This document shows, piece after piece, positions 1 to 8,177 of a DNA stretch of 64,000 nucleotides (its first letter is position 1; each line of letters starts with the position of its first letter). The position numbers and the translations under genes are program-made. Location: assembly GCF_019720915.1 (NCBI RefSeq), contig NZ_JAHKSI010000001.1:620001-684000 (forward strand). Reading direction: 5' to 3'. The DNA is from Alkalihalobacillus sp. TS-13. GTDB taxonomy: Bacteria > Bacillota > Bacilli > Bacillales > Fictibacillaceae. The notes below the pieces were generated by a model. The model ran no database searches. It had not been told where the DNA came from and saw nothing but the letters and a program-made list of their open reading frames with translations.

Positions 1-402
1 TCAGCCTTCACTATGGCTTGGCTTTGCCCAGTTTTCTTTATGTGTTTCAAGGAATTCAATTCGATTATGAAAAGGGTCGAAGAACGAAAAGCGTTTCATT
101 CCAGGAATCTGAGTTTCCTCTTTGACTGTGACATCATGAGCTTGCAGATGATCTCTTACCCTATCGAGATCTGTTATTTCAAATGCAGGATGTCTCTTAC
201 TTTTTTCCGTATAAGGTTCCGTACCGATATGCAATTCGATGTCCGCAACCTGGAACCATAAACCGCCATTCTTTTTCAATGCTTTCGGTTTTTCGATTTC
301 AGTCATTCCCAACACCTCGCTGTAAAACTTGCGAGCTTCCTCTTCTTCCCCAGTGGGTATACAGATTTGAACATGATGAAGTCTTTTGAATTCAATTTTC
401 AT
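1..402 (-). CDS. VOC (glyoxalase/dioxygenase-fold) family protein
   Basis: Complete 133-residue protein of the vicinal oxygen chelate superfamily. Visible family features are the LHHVQI start (residues 8-13), a central DIELHIG strand, HPAFEI, and a C-terminal NRIEFLE strand, so the usual metal-binding His/Glu positions are present. Substrate cannot be told from sequence; relatives include glyoxalase I and thiol-transfer enzymes. It lies one base after the upstream TauE-type gene, whose last codons supply the GGGGGG ribosome binding site, so the two are almost certainly co-transcribed and translationally linked. Confidence 0.85.
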   Translation of the reverse strand: MKIEFKRLHHVQICIPTGEEEEARKFYSEVLGMTEIEKPKALKKNGGLWFQVADIELHIGTEPYTEKSKRHPAFEITDLDRVRDHLQAHDVTVKEETQIPGMKRFSFFDPFHNRIEFLETHKENWAKPSHSEG

Positions 403-403
403 C

Positions 404-1144
404 CTATAAATTCCCCCCTAGAAACTGATAGATCAGTTGAAAGAAAAGTAACACCGTGATAATCCGTAAGATCAATTTCACTACAGATTTTGATAACTTA
501 CCAGCAAGCCGGACGGCGACTTGAGCTCCAATCAATGAACCGATTGATAACGGGATTGCTACATCCCAGCGGACATATCCTGTTACATAGAAACTGATGA
601 AGCCTCCGAAACAGCTTAGAAAAGTATTGAACCTTGTATAAGCGATGGTACGAAGGTAAGAGATTCCTTGATAAAAGAAAAGATACATTTGGAAGGTTGC
701 CTGACCTGGTCCGAACATGCCATCATATGTGCCGATTCCGAATAACCCCGGATAACTCCAAAATGATAATTTTTCATGTCCATCTTCTTGTTGTGGCGGT
801 TTCTTGATGAAAGAGGTGAGAAAAGCGACAATCAATAGGCAGATTCCGATGATGATCATCGTCCGTTCCGATAGTGAAGAGGCAATTAAGCCGCCCATGA
901 TTCCTCCAATAAAGCTTAAAGGGGCGATTTTCAAAGCGGCGTTCAGCTTTACTTCCTTCCTTTTCAAGAGGACGAAAAAACTTGAAAAGGAACTAAGCAT
1001 ATTGGAGAATTTGTTAGAAGCGATGGCATTATGAACAGGGATTCCAGCCAACAGCATAGCTGGCAGATTGATGAGACCACCGCTTCCGGCGAGTGTGCCG
1101 ATAAATGTAGCCACAAAACCGATGAAGATTAATAGTAGAGTCAT
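404..1144 (-). CDS. TauE/SafE family sulfite/organosulfonate exporter-like membrane protein
   Basis: Membrane protein of about 246 residues with eight or so hydrophobic segments. The N-terminal GTLAGSGGLINLP resembles the glycine-rich first repeat of the TauE/SafE (DUF81) family, whose members are thought to export anions such as sulfite or sulfoacetate. The start is placed at the ATG at 1144, which has GAAGAAGG a few bases upstream; an upstream in-frame ATG at 1183 has no ribosome binding site. It faces ccpC divergently and precedes the VOC gene. The substrate is not deducible. Confidence 0.8.
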   Translation of the reverse strand: MTLLLIFIGFVATFIGTLAGSGGLINLPAMLLAGIPVHNAIASNKFSNMLSSFSSFFVLLKRKEVKLNAALKIAPLSFIGGIMGGLIASSLSERTMIIIGICLLIVAFLTSFIKKPPQQEDGHEKLSFWSYPGLFGIGTYDGMFGPGQATFQMYLFFYQGISYLRTIAYTRFNTFLSCFGGFISFYVTGYVRWDVAIPLSIGSLIGAQVAVRLAGKLSKSVVKLILRIITVLLFFQLIYQFLGGNL

Positions 1145-1230
1145 AATGGTACCTTCTTCCATTTTAGCGTCTATTGTTATCATATGGGAAAGTCAGCTAT
1201 AATAAAATGACGGTTTTTTTATGATCTATG

Positions 1231-1245
1231 ATAAGAATAACTTAT
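1231..1245. promoter_or_regulatory. Probable CcpC operator in the ccpC promoter region
   Basis: The sequence ATAA-GAATAAC-TTAT matches the ATAA-N7-TTAT dyad known for CcpC boxes. It sits in a longer palindrome (TGATAAG/CTTATCA) about 20 bases before ccpC, which suggests autoregulation, and could also touch the divergent tauE promoter. Confidence 0.65.
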
Positions 1246-1266
1246 CAGTGAAGGTGTGAACAGTGC

Positions 1267-2142
1267 ATGCAGATGACCGAATTTACAGTATTGAATGTGT
1301 TGGCTGCCGAATTGAATATGCGTAAAGCCTCTGAACGGCTTTATGTCTCACAGCCAGCTCTGAGCCAGAGATTGCAATCGATTGAACAAAGGTGGGGAGC
1401 CAAGCTTTTTATACGATCACAAAAAGGATTGACGCTAACTCCAGCGGGGGAAAAGGTGATTGAATTCGTCAACCAGACCCTCCAAACCGAAGAGGATCTG
1501 CAGGATGAAATTTTATCTCTTGGAGATGTCGTACATGGAACGTTGAAGATCGCTGTTGCATCGATCATCGGTCAATACTGGCTTCCAAATGTTCTGAAGG
1601 AATATGTGGAACAGTATCCGAATGTGAAAATTTCACTTGTTACAGGCTGGAGCAGTGAAGTCCAGCGGCAGCTGTTCAGTGATCATTATCATGTTGGGAT
1701 CATCCGGGGGTATCCAGATTGGAAGGGACCGAAAGAGCATTTGATGAGTGATGAACTTCATCTCGTCGATACGAAAATTCAATCTCTTGAGGAGTTGAAC
1801 GATACCTCCAGACCTTTTATCCAATTTAAGAGCCATTCCACTTATTATCAGGAGATACAGGACTGGTGGGTGAAGAAATTCAAGTCTCCGCCTAAACGGA
1901 CAATTGTTGTCGATCAGATCGAAACATGTAAGCAGATGGCATTGAATGGTATTGGTTATGCGATCCTGCCTTCAATAAGCTTGACCAGGCAAGACAGGAA
2001 TATCCATACAATCCCGATATTGAATGAGCATGGTGAACCTTTGAGCAGGGACACTTGGATCATCAATAGCGAGGCTTCCCATCAATTGAAGCAAGTCCGG
2101 GCATTCATCGATTTGATCAAGTCGATGAAACATCGAACGTAA
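1267..2142 (+). CDS. ccpC: Catabolite control protein C, LysR-type citrate-responsive regulator
   Basis: LysR-family regulator of 291 residues. The N-terminal winged helix-turn-helix carries LNMRKASERLYVSQPALSQR, and the co-inducer domain holds the stretch IIGQYWLPNVLK and the ITGW-like LVTGWSSEV segment typical of B. subtilis CcpC (YkuM). In B. subtilis CcpC represses citZ and citB and responds to citrate. The neighbourhood (dapH and dapL downstream) also matches ykuM, although the flavodoxin genes ykuNOP found in between in B. subtilis are absent here. Ribosome binding site GAAGGTG lies upstream; the ATG two codons later is an alternative start. A matching CcpC box lies just upstream. Confidence 0.9.
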   Translation: MQMTEFTVLNVLAAELNMRKASERLYVSQPALSQRLQSIEQRWGAKLFIRSQKGLTLTPAGEKVIEFVNQTLQTEEDLQDEILSLGDVVHGTLKIAVASIIGQYWLPNVLKEYVEQYPNVKISLVTGWSSEVQRQLFSDHYHVGIIRGYPDWKGPKEHLMSDELHLVDTKIQSLEELNDTSRPFIQFKSHSTYYQEIQDWWVKKFKSPPKRTIVVDQIETCKQMALNGIGYAILPSISLTRQDRNIHTIPILNEHGEPLSRDTWIINSEASHQLKQVRAFIDLIKSMKHRT

Positions 2143-2218
2143 TACTTAACATCCGTAGGAAAGTACGATAAAATGAACGCGATTGGAAGAAAAAATGAGC
2201 CTAGAGGAGGACACACAC

Positions 2219-2938
2219 ATGAAAATGATGGATGCAAACGAAATTATCTCGTTTATTCAAAATAGTGAAAAGTCTACACCCGTAAAAGTACATATCAAAG
2301 GTGTTTTGGAGGGCATTGATTTCGGACCAAATACGAAATCATTCGTTACAGGGAATACCGGAGTACTTTTCGGTGAATGGAAAGAAATAAAAGAAGCAAT
2401 CGAAAAGAATGAAAAAGCAATTGAAGATTATGTGATAGAAAACGATCGTCGTAATTCAGCGATTCCTTTGTTGGATCTTAAAGGTGTACAAGCACGCATC
2501 GAGCCAGGTGCAGTTATCCGTGACCAAGTAGAAATCGGAAAGAATGCAGTCATCATGATGGGTGCGATGATCAACATCGGTTCTGTTGTCGGAGAAGGTA
2601 CGATGATTGATATGAATGTCGTACTTGGTGGGCGTGCGACAGTCGGGAAAAACTGCCACATCGGTGCAGGCTCAGTCCTAGCTGGTGTAATTGAACCGCC
2701 TTCTGCAAGCCCGGTGGTTGTTGAAGATGGTGTTGTCGTTGGAGCGAATGCGGTCATCTTGGAAGGTGTACGTGTTGGTGAAGGCTCTGTTGTCGCTGCA
2801 GGAGCAGTAGTTACAGAAGATGTACCTCCAATGTCCGTGGTTGCTGGAACACCAGCTCGCGTCATCAAGAAGATTGATGAGAAGACAAAAGGAAAGACTG
2901 AAATCAAGCAAGAGCTTCGCCAATTGAAAGAAGACTAA
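2219..2938 (+). CDS. dapH: 2,3,4,5-tetrahydropyridine-2,6-dicarboxylate N-acetyltransferase
   Basis: Transfers acetyl from acetyl-CoA to tetrahydrodipicolinate in the acetylase branch of lysine and meso-diaminopimelate synthesis, which feeds peptidoglycan. The 239-residue protein begins [14 protein letters not shown] as in B. subtilis DapH (YkuQ), and from about residue 90 has the imperfect hexapeptide repeats (IEIGxxAVIMMGA, [12 protein letters not shown]) of a left-handed beta-helix acyltransferase. The start at 2219 follows AGAGGAGG; the reading frame extends 12 codons further upstream without a good binding site. It is followed after 18 bases by dapL, giving a two-gene operon. Confidence 0.95.
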   Translation: MKMMDANEIISFIQNSEKSTPVKVHIKGVLEGIDFGPNTKSFVTGNTGVLFGEWKEIKEAIEKNEKAIEDYVIENDRRNSAIPLLDLKGVQARIEPGAVIRDQVEIGKNAVIMMGAMINIGSVVGEGTMIDMNVVLGGRATVGKNCHIGAGSVLAGVIEPPSASPVVVEDGVVVGANAVILEGVRVGEGSVVAAGAVVTEDVPPMSVVAGTPARVIKKIDEKTKGKTEIKQELRQLKED

Positions 2939-2956
2939 TAAAGGGGAGAGCGACAC

Positions 2957-4087
2957 ATGATGCCTCTCGAACAACTAATACAAATCCGACGTGAATTACA
3001 TCGGATTCCTGAGCTGGGTTTTCAAGAGGTGAAAACCCAGCAATTTTTATTAAAATACATTCATACACTTCCTCAAGATTTTCTTCAAATCACGGAGTGG
3101 AGGACAGGACTGCTGGTGAAAGTGATTGGTTCTGCTCCTGAACAGACGATCGGTTACAGAACCGACATTGATGGATTGCCGATAAGCGAGGAAACCACTT
3201 ATGATTTCCGTTCTGAGCATCCTGGGATGATGCATGCTTGTGGGCATGATTTTCATATGTCTATCGCTTTGGGTGTATTGTCACATTTTGCAAAGAACCG
3301 CCCGAAAGACAATCTGTTATTCGTGTTCCAGCCGGCTGAAGAAGGTCCAGGTGGAGCGTTACCGATGCTACAAAGTGATGAATTTAATGCGTTGCGTCCG
3401 GATATGATGATGGCATTGCATATCGCTCCGAATCTTCCGGTAGGAACGATTGGTATTAAGGAAGGATTGCTGTTTGCTAATACTTCTGAGCTTTTCATCG
3501 ATTTGAAAGGCAAGGGAGGGCATGCAGCATATCCCCATGAGGCGAATGACATGGTAGTGGCAGCGAGTCATCTAGTCACCCAGCTTCAAACGATTGTGTC
3601 GCGGAATATGGACCCGCTCGATTCTGCGGTAGTGACCATCGGTAAAATTACAGGCGGAACCAAGCAGAACATCATCGCAGAAAACGCTCGGATTGAAGGA
3701 ACGATCCGTACACTCTCGCCAGAAGCGATGAGTATTGTAAAAAAACGGATTGAAGCGCTGGTAAACGGTGTAGAAGCCGGTTTTGAATGTCAGTCAGCCA
3801 TTGATTATGGTGCTAACTATTATCAAGTAAACAATCATGTTGTACCTACGAGGGAATTTTGTGAGTTTATGGAAGGTAATCTGCATCAATATCAAATACG
3901 CGTCGTCGATAAAGCAATGACAGGGGAAGATTTCGGATACTTCTTGAAAGAAATACCGGGATTCATGTTTTGGCTTGGGGTAGACACGCCGTATGGCCTC
4001 CATCATTCGAAAATTGAACCGCAAGAAGATGCATTAGAAGTAGCTACCACCATTTTGATCGGTTATTTAGAAAATAAAATGAAGTAG
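2957..4087 (+). CDS. dapL: N-acetyldiaminopimelate deacetylase
   Basis: M20-family amidohydrolase of 376 residues that removes the acetyl group from N-acetyl-diaminopimelate, working with DapH and an aminotransferase. Metal-site motifs are visible: YRTDIDGLP (about 75-83), ACGHDFHMS (about 94-102), EEGPGG (about 128-133), and a C-terminal GLHHSK. The start has GGGGAG upstream; a second ATG follows directly. The length matches the B. subtilis protein (YkuR). The gene ends in a strong terminator. Confidence 0.93.
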   Translation: MMPLEQLIQIRRELHRIPELGFQEVKTQQFLLKYIHTLPQDFLQITEWRTGLLVKVIGSAPEQTIGYRTDIDGLPISEETTYDFRSEHPGMMHACGHDFHMSIALGVLSHFAKNRPKDNLLFVFQPAEEGPGGALPMLQSDEFNALRPDMMMALHIAPNLPVGTIGIKEGLLFANTSELFIDLKGKGGHAAYPHEANDMVVAASHLVTQLQTIVSRNMDPLDSAVVTIGKITGGTKQNIIAENARIEGTIRTLSPEAMSIVKKRIEALVNGVEAGFECQSAIDYGANYYQVNNHVVPTREFCEFMEGNLHQYQIRVVDKAMTGEDFGYFLKEIPGFMFWLGVDTPYGLHHSKIEPQEDALEVATTILIGYLENKMK

Positions 4088-4094
4088 GTAAGTA

Positions 4095-4120
4095 GAGTCC
4101 CTTTGCGGGGCTCTTTTTTT
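4095..4120 (+). terminator. Rho-independent terminator of dapH-dapL
   Basis: Stem GAGTCCC / GGGGCTC (one G-T pair) with a short TTTGC loop is followed by seven T residues, directly after dapL. Confidence 0.9.
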
Positions 4121-4135
4121 CATCGCTCTTTTCGT

Positions 4136-4430
4136 GAAGATTGTTGTTATTTGGTTACAACAAAAAAATACTCGTTTTCCGAGGGTGAACCGCAAGCCTC
4201 CTCGCTTGCACATGGATGTCAACACAAAAATGTAATCATTTTCGTGTCTGCGATGAAAACTTTTAGAAGCTTTCCTTATGCTGGCTTCGACGTTCACCAT
4301 AGGAGGTGGTATTTAGTCGAAGTTCATTATTATAGTCGGAGACCCTTTTTAAAAAAATGCGGGGTCTTGGCTGGCTCGCTGCCTGCAGGAGTCCCGTATA
4401 TTTCTACCGCTTACAATATTTCAATAGCAA
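4136..4430 (-). repeat. Family I intergenic repeat, internally deleted copy
   Basis: This stretch follows the dapL terminator and matches, in reverse orientation, parts of the complete repeat at 16949-17435: GCAAGCCTCCTCGCTTGCAC, then CTGCGATGAAAACTTTTAGA, AGCTTTCC, GGCTTCGACGTTCACCATAG, and GCGGGGTCTTGGCTGGCTCG. The block with the GTCGACCGCCGCAGG segment is missing. No gene is seen here; the open frames have no binding site and no family resemblance. Confidence 0.75.
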
Positions 4431-4531
4431 CTATCTTATAGAAAGCAGCCTTTTTTATTAGAGAAAGTTATGTGATGTTACTTAGGAAAGGCAGGCCCAG
4501 GTGTACCATCAATAAGATGGTTCGCAGAAAT

Positions 4532-4719
4532 TTAACGGACACCAGAGCCGTTATTTGTGGCAAAATCTGTGGTTTTAGAAATTTTACGGACACCAGAGCC
4601 GTTATGTGAGAACAAACCGAATGAATTAGGATGAATTTCACAAAATAAGGTCCCTGGTGTCCGCTATTTTTGTAAATCATAGAAATAGTGAGGCAATAAG
4701 GTCTCCTGTGTCCGCTAAC
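4532..4719. repeat. Family II GGACACC repeat element (four units)
   Basis: Four copies of a unit of about 23 bp lie in the order right, right, left, left. The first two read ACGGACACCAGAGCCGTTAT, at about 4535 and 4586. The last two read ATAAGGTCCCTGGTGTCCGC and ATAAGGTCTCCTGTGTCCGC, ending at about 4664 and 4716. The outer ends form an inverted repeat (TTAACGGACAC with GTGTCCGCTAA). Each right-hand unit can fold on itself (AACGG/CCGTT). A related element lies at 8917-9053. Confidence 0.8.
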
Positions 4720-4918
4720 GATTGTCCTGAAAAAATAGATGTACAATTGCACGTGCAATTTGGATTCAAGGTGGTTATTCGTGCGGGTCCCTCTGGAAAA
4801 GGAGTAGATCTTGCAGCGCTCCTTACTAATCTAAAGTCGGTAGATCAAGCTTCCATATTATGCATAACACCTCCTTCATGAGGTTACATTAACAATATTC
4901 GCAGAGGAGGTGGATGAA
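4720..4918. other. Unassigned intergenic stretch with a 16-bp perfect palindrome
   Basis: AATTGCACGTGCAATT at 4745-4760 is a perfect 16-bp palindrome. Downstream, an open frame (to 4881) reads in part VVIRAGPSGKGVDLAALLTN but has no start or binding site I can support; it may be a gene remnant or chance. The ykuS ribosome binding site GAGGAGG closes the stretch. Confidence 0.45.
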
Positions 4919-5167
4919 ATGCCAAGAATCGGAGTGGAACAATCGTTGACAGATGTCCAAGAGGCATTGCAAAGTAAAGGATATGATGTAAAACAATTAC
5001 GCCAAGAACAGGATGCTGAAGATTGTGATTGCTGTGTAATCACAGGTCAGGATCAAAATGTAATGGGGATCCAAAATGCTGTTACAAAAGGTTCAGTAAT
5101 CAATGCACACGGCTTTACGGCAGATGAAGTTTGCCAGCAGGTAGACCAACGTTTGAACCAACACTAG
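4919..5167 (+). CDS. ykuS: UPF0180 family protein YkuS
   Basis: Small 82-residue protein of unknown function, family UPF0180, matching YkuS in sequence character ([36 protein letters not shown]) and in its place between dapL and ykuT. The DCDCCVITG segment is the family hallmark. The start ATG at 4919 is chosen because GAGGAGG lies eight bases upstream; an in-frame GTG at 4910 overlaps that site. It has its own terminator. Confidence 0.85.
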   Translation: MPRIGVEQSLTDVQEALQSKGYDVKQLRQEQDAEDCDCCVITGQDQNVMGIQNAVTKGSVINAHGFTADEVCQQVDQRLNQH

Positions 5168-5198
5168 GGGATAGCATCAGCTGTCCTCTTTTCTTTTT
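5168..5198 (+). terminator. Terminator of ykuS
   Basis: Stem GGATAGC / GCTGTCC with loop ATCA is followed by CTCTTTTCTTTTT, immediately after the stop codon. Confidence 0.75.
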
Positions 5199-5276
5199 CA
5201 AATGTACATTATGGGCATATTTGGGTATACTTAGTTCTCAAGAATGTTTGATGTAGTTAAGAGGAGTTATTTACAT

Positions 5277-6626
5277 ATGGATTTACATGAACTGGGTATA
5301 CCTAAACGAATTAAAAGGGTGGTTTTGACACCGCCAAGAATTTTAGCGTTTTCTTTTATTGTCTTGATTACGCTTGGAACATTATTGTTGAAATTACCGA
5401 TGGCCACCGAGGAGGAGATCACCTGGCTGACCGCCTTGTTCACATCGACCTCAGCTTCTACGATTACCGGGCTAGTTGTGGTGGATACAGGTTCCGTTTA
5501 CACGCTGTTCGGTGAAATCGTGATTTTATGCTTGATACAAGCAGGCGGCGTAGGAATCATGACCTTTGCGGTGTTGATTGTCCTGATGCTAAGTAAAAAA
5601 ATAGGGATAAGGTTCATGCTTTTGATTCAGCAGGCACTCAATCAATCATCCTATGGGGGTATCCTCAGGTTAGTAAAAGTTTTGTTGATTTTTGCATTCG
5701 TTTCAGAAACGATCGGGGCACTGATTTTGATGTCTTTATGGGTACCGGAAATGGGGTGGAAACAGGGAACTTTTGCAAGTATTTTTCATAGTATCTCAGG
5801 TTTCAACAGTGCTGGCTTTTCCATATGGTCCGACAGTCTGATCAGTCACAATAACAACCCTGTTATTCTAACGGTCATCTCCACTTTATTCGTATTAAGC
5901 GGATTAGGATTTACAGTCATACTCGATCTTTACTATAGCAGGAAGTTCAAGGAACTTTCCCTGCATTCGAAACTGATGATCATCGGTACGGTGGTAATTA
6001 ATTTTGTCGCATTGATTGTCATTTTCACATTGGAGTTTAATAATGTTAAAACAATTGGTCAGATGACATTTTCCGATAAATTGTTCAATTCTTATTTTCA
6101 GGCGGTGACTCCGAGATCGGCAGGATTAAACTCCGTGGATGTAAGTAGTATGGAAGATGCGTCAGTCTTTTTCACAATCATCCTGATGTTCATTGGTGCA
6201 GGAAGTACATCGACTGGCGGAGGAATCAAATTGACTACCTTTATCGCTTTATTGCTCTCAGTTGCGACCTTTTTAAGAGGGAAGAGTGAAGCGGTCATTC
6301 TTGGTCGTACGATCAGTGATGGCACCATTATCCGTGCATTTGCTATAACTGTCATTTTGCTGGGTATATTATTTAGCACTGTTTTCATCATGATGATTAC
6401 AGAAGACTCCTCCTTCATTGAAATTTTGTTCGAAGCGGTTTCGGCGATTTCAACATGTGGTCTTTCGATGGGGATCACGGGTGACTTATCCTCAGTCGGA
6501 CAACTCGTCATTATCCTGCTTATGTATTTTGGGAAACTCGGTCCTCTAACTCTTTTATTTATACTTGCAAAACCAAGTATTCGCCGTAAAGTCCGCTATC
6601 CTTACGGTGAAATCATTACAGGTTAA
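5277..6626 (+). CDS. Ktr/Trk family potassium channel subunit (KtrB/KtrD-like)
   Basis: Membrane subunit of a Na+-dependent K+ uptake system, 449 residues with four pore repeats. The selectivity-filter glycines are visible in TSASTITGL, SGFNSAGFS, TPRSAGLNSV and ISTCGLSMG. The partner is a cytoplasmic KtrA/KtrC RCK protein; a KtrC homologue lies about 10 kb downstream in this window, so a KtrCD-type pairing is likely. The start at 5277 follows GAGGAG; an ATG 33 bases upstream lacks a binding site. The length equals B. subtilis KtrD (about 449), but KtrB and KtrD cannot be separated by eye. Confidence 0.9.
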   Translation: MDLHELGIPKRIKRVVLTPPRILAFSFIVLITLGTLLLKLPMATEEEITWLTALFTSTSASTITGLVVVDTGSVYTLFGEIVILCLIQAGGVGIMTFAVLIVLMLSKKIGIRFMLLIQQALNQSSYGGILRLVKVLLIFAFVSETIGALILMSLWVPEMGWKQGTFASIFHSISGFNSAGFSIWSDSLISHNNNPVILTVISTLFVLSGLGFTVILDLYYSRKFKELSLHSKLMIIGTVVINFVALIVIFTLEFNNVKTIGQMTFSDKLFNSYFQAVTPRSAGLNSVDVSSMEDASVFFTIILMFIGAGSTSTGGGIKLTTFIALLLSVATFLRGKSEAVILGRTISDGTIIRAFAITVILLGILFSTVFIMMITEDSSFIEILFEAVSAISTCGLSMGITGDLSSVGQLVIILLMYFGKLGPLTLLFILAKPSIRRKVRYPYGEIITG

Positions 6627-6640
6627 ATTGATAATCTATA

Positions 6641-6684
6641 AAAAGCCCCGTCAAGCTGAAGTCAGCCTAACGGGGTTTTTGTTT
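6641..6684. terminator. Bidirectional terminator between ktr and chaB
   Basis: AAAAAGCCCCGT ... AACGGGGTTTTT forms a strong stem with T-runs on both strands, so it can serve the K+ channel gene (+) and possibly the converging chaB unit (-). Confidence 0.85.
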
Positions 6685-6745
6685 GGTGCCAGGTACACTT
6701 TTGGGAGTCAACAGCGCCAAGGGATCTGAAAGTGTACCTGGCACC
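6685..6745. repeat. Long inverted repeat, GTGCCAGGTACAC type
   Basis: GGTGCCAGGTACACTTT (6685-6701) and its exact 17-bp complement AAAGTGTACCTGGCACC (6729-6745) flank a 27-base loop. It lies between the terminator and the chaB stop codon. Similar GTGCCAGGCACC-type palindromes are scattered through many Bacillus genomes (general knowledge); their function is unknown. Confidence 0.85.
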
Positions 6746-6747
6746 GT

Positions 6748-6951
6748 TTAATTTTCCTTCTTTACCCAGTTGTCATTTTCATTTTTTTCGTATTTTTCTT
6801 TCACAGCATTCCATGCTACTTTATGTGCAGTTTTCTCCTGGTCATATTGTTTATTGGCAGAGTTGAACGCTTCTTTATAAATTTCCCGTGCATGCTTTGG
6901 TAGATTGTTTTTGACTTGATCAGGAAGTTCTTCGTGAGAATCATATGGCAT
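6748..6951 (-). CDS. ChaB family protein
   Basis: Protein of 67 residues carrying the ChaB signature near its N terminus: LPDQVKNNLPKHAREIYKEA, followed by FNSANKQYD and AWNAVKEKY. ChaB-domain proteins are small helical proteins originally linked to cation transport regulation; the role in Bacillaceae is unclear. A perfect AAGGAGGG binding site precedes the ATG. It lies 55 bases downstream of ykuT on the same strand, so the two may be co-transcribed, ending at the bidirectional terminator. Confidence 0.85.
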   Translation of the reverse strand: MPYDSHEELPDQVKNNLPKHAREIYKEAFNSANKQYDQEKTAHKVAWNAVKEKYEKNENDNWVKKEN

Positions 6952-7006
6952 AAAAAGTACCCTCCTTTTGTCAAGAAGAGTACCCGTAAATTAGGTCATA
7001 TAAACA

Positions 7007-7849
7007 TTAGTGTTTTTCGTTTTTGTGAACGTAGACTTGATGTGGGAACGGGATTTCGATACCGTTTGCGTCCAACGCTTCCTTCAGTGCTTTGCGGAGT
7101 TCTCGCTCTACGCCCCATTGCATATCATTCTTTGTTTTGGCAATCACACGGAGAACTACATCAGAGGAACCTAGCGATTGCACGCCAAGGACATTTGGAC
7201 CTTCAACGATCTCTTCATTCGTTTCGGCGATCCGGTCACACGCTTCTTGTAAGACCCCAATCGCTTTATCGATATTGTCGCCATAAGAAATACCGATATC
7301 CACCAGCGCTCTCATATTTCCTCGAGTGTGGTTGCTGATTGCACTGATTTCACGATTTGGAACATAATGCAGGGTCCCGTCAAATCCCCGGATGTGTGTC
7401 GTCCTCAACCCAGTATCTTCTACAATACCGTCAAATCCAGCTGCCGTTACATAATCACCAACGTCTAGCTGTTTTTCCAATAGGATGAAAAAACCGGTGA
7501 CCACATCACTCACAAGGCCCTGGGCACCGAATCCGATTGCTAAACCGATGATACCAGCACCAGCTAATAGACCCGTGACATCTAATTCAAAAGTTCCCAT
7601 GACTGCAACTACTAAAATAAAGATGAGTGCATAAGAAAAGACGCTTTTTGTTATGCTTTTCAGTGTAATCGCCCGTCCGGCTGACATATTGTTGCGGTTC
7701 TGGACTTTTTTAAACGATGTGTTGATGATACGGTTACCAATCGCTTTTACGATTAGAAACGCAATTAAGATGAATAGTAACTTCAGCGTAAGTATTCCAG
7801 CATCCTTCAAAATCTCGGCCCAATCAATCTTCAGTAATAATTCTTCCAA
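7007..7849 (-). CDS. ykuT: Small-conductance mechanosensitive channel (MscS family, YkuT)
   Basis: Membrane channel of 280 residues that should open on hypo-osmotic shock. Three N-terminal hydrophobic segments are followed by the pore-lining MscS motif GLAIGFGAQGLVSDVVTG (about 116-133), then FFILLEKQLDVGDYV and the beta/alpha vestibule domain. The start is a TTG preceded by AAGGAG with good spacing. Position and length match B. subtilis YkuT. With the Ktr channel and the BCCT transporter it belongs to the osmotic-response genes of this window. Confidence 0.9.
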   Translation of the reverse strand: MEELLLKIDWAEILKDAGILTLKLLFILIAFLIVKAIGNRIINTSFKKVQNRNNMSAGRAITLKSITKSVFSYALIFILVVAVMGTFELDVTGLLAGAGIIGLAIGFGAQGLVSDVVTGFFILLEKQLDVGDYVTAAGFDGIVEDTGLRTTHIRGFDGTLHYVPNREISAISNHTRGNMRALVDIGISYGDNIDKAIGVLQEACDRIAETNEEIVEGPNVLGVQSLGSSDVVLRVIAKTKNDMQWGVERELRKALKEALDANGIEIPFPHQVYVHKNEKH

Positions 7850-8177
7850 GTTATCAACTCCTTGACTCTAGTAACAGACTAGTAATACTATAACGAAATT
7901 TGAGAGTTTGCCGCAATTGATAAGACATATAATGAGTATATCCTTTGAGATGGTAGTCGAAACACGTTAGAATAAATAGTGGACATGCTTAAAGCGTTTA
8001 CTTGTAGCGAATTTTGGTTATAGTAAGCATGTCGAGCGTGCTATATTAAATTAATTCTCATTTAATATTGACTATTAACTAGAGAAAGACTATAATATAG
8101 CATGTACAATAATTGTGAGGAAAGAGCGGCGTAAATGCCGTTCTTGCATTAAAAACATTTTTTTGGAGGGATTACGA
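7850..8177 (+). promoter_or_regulatory. Promoter and regulatory region of ykuU
   Basis: A near-consensus vegetative promoter is visible: TTGACT (8068-8073), a 17-base spacer and TATAAT (8091-8096). Just upstream, TTAAATT-A-ATTCTCA (about 8049-8063) has one good Fur/PerR-like half site. Further upstream, TTAAAGCGTTTACT (7989-8002) agrees with the CcpA cre consensus at all but two positions, and lies in a 9-bp inverted repeat ACATGCTTA / TAAGCATGT (7983-8032). A leader of about 75 bases precedes the GGAGG of ykuU. No gene is seen. Confidence 0.7.

Noticed and set aside
2428-2907. Long minus-strand frame within dapH
   Set aside because: Antisense shadow of the hexapeptide repeats of dapH; no start signals.
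4103-4441. Open frame of 112 codons after dapL
   Set aside because: It begins in the dapL terminator and runs through a family I repeat copy; composition and signals are not those of a gene.
5199-5276. c-di-AMP (ydaO) riboswitch before the K+ channel gene
   Set aside because: The gap between the ykuS terminator and the start is under 80 bases, too short for this riboswitch.
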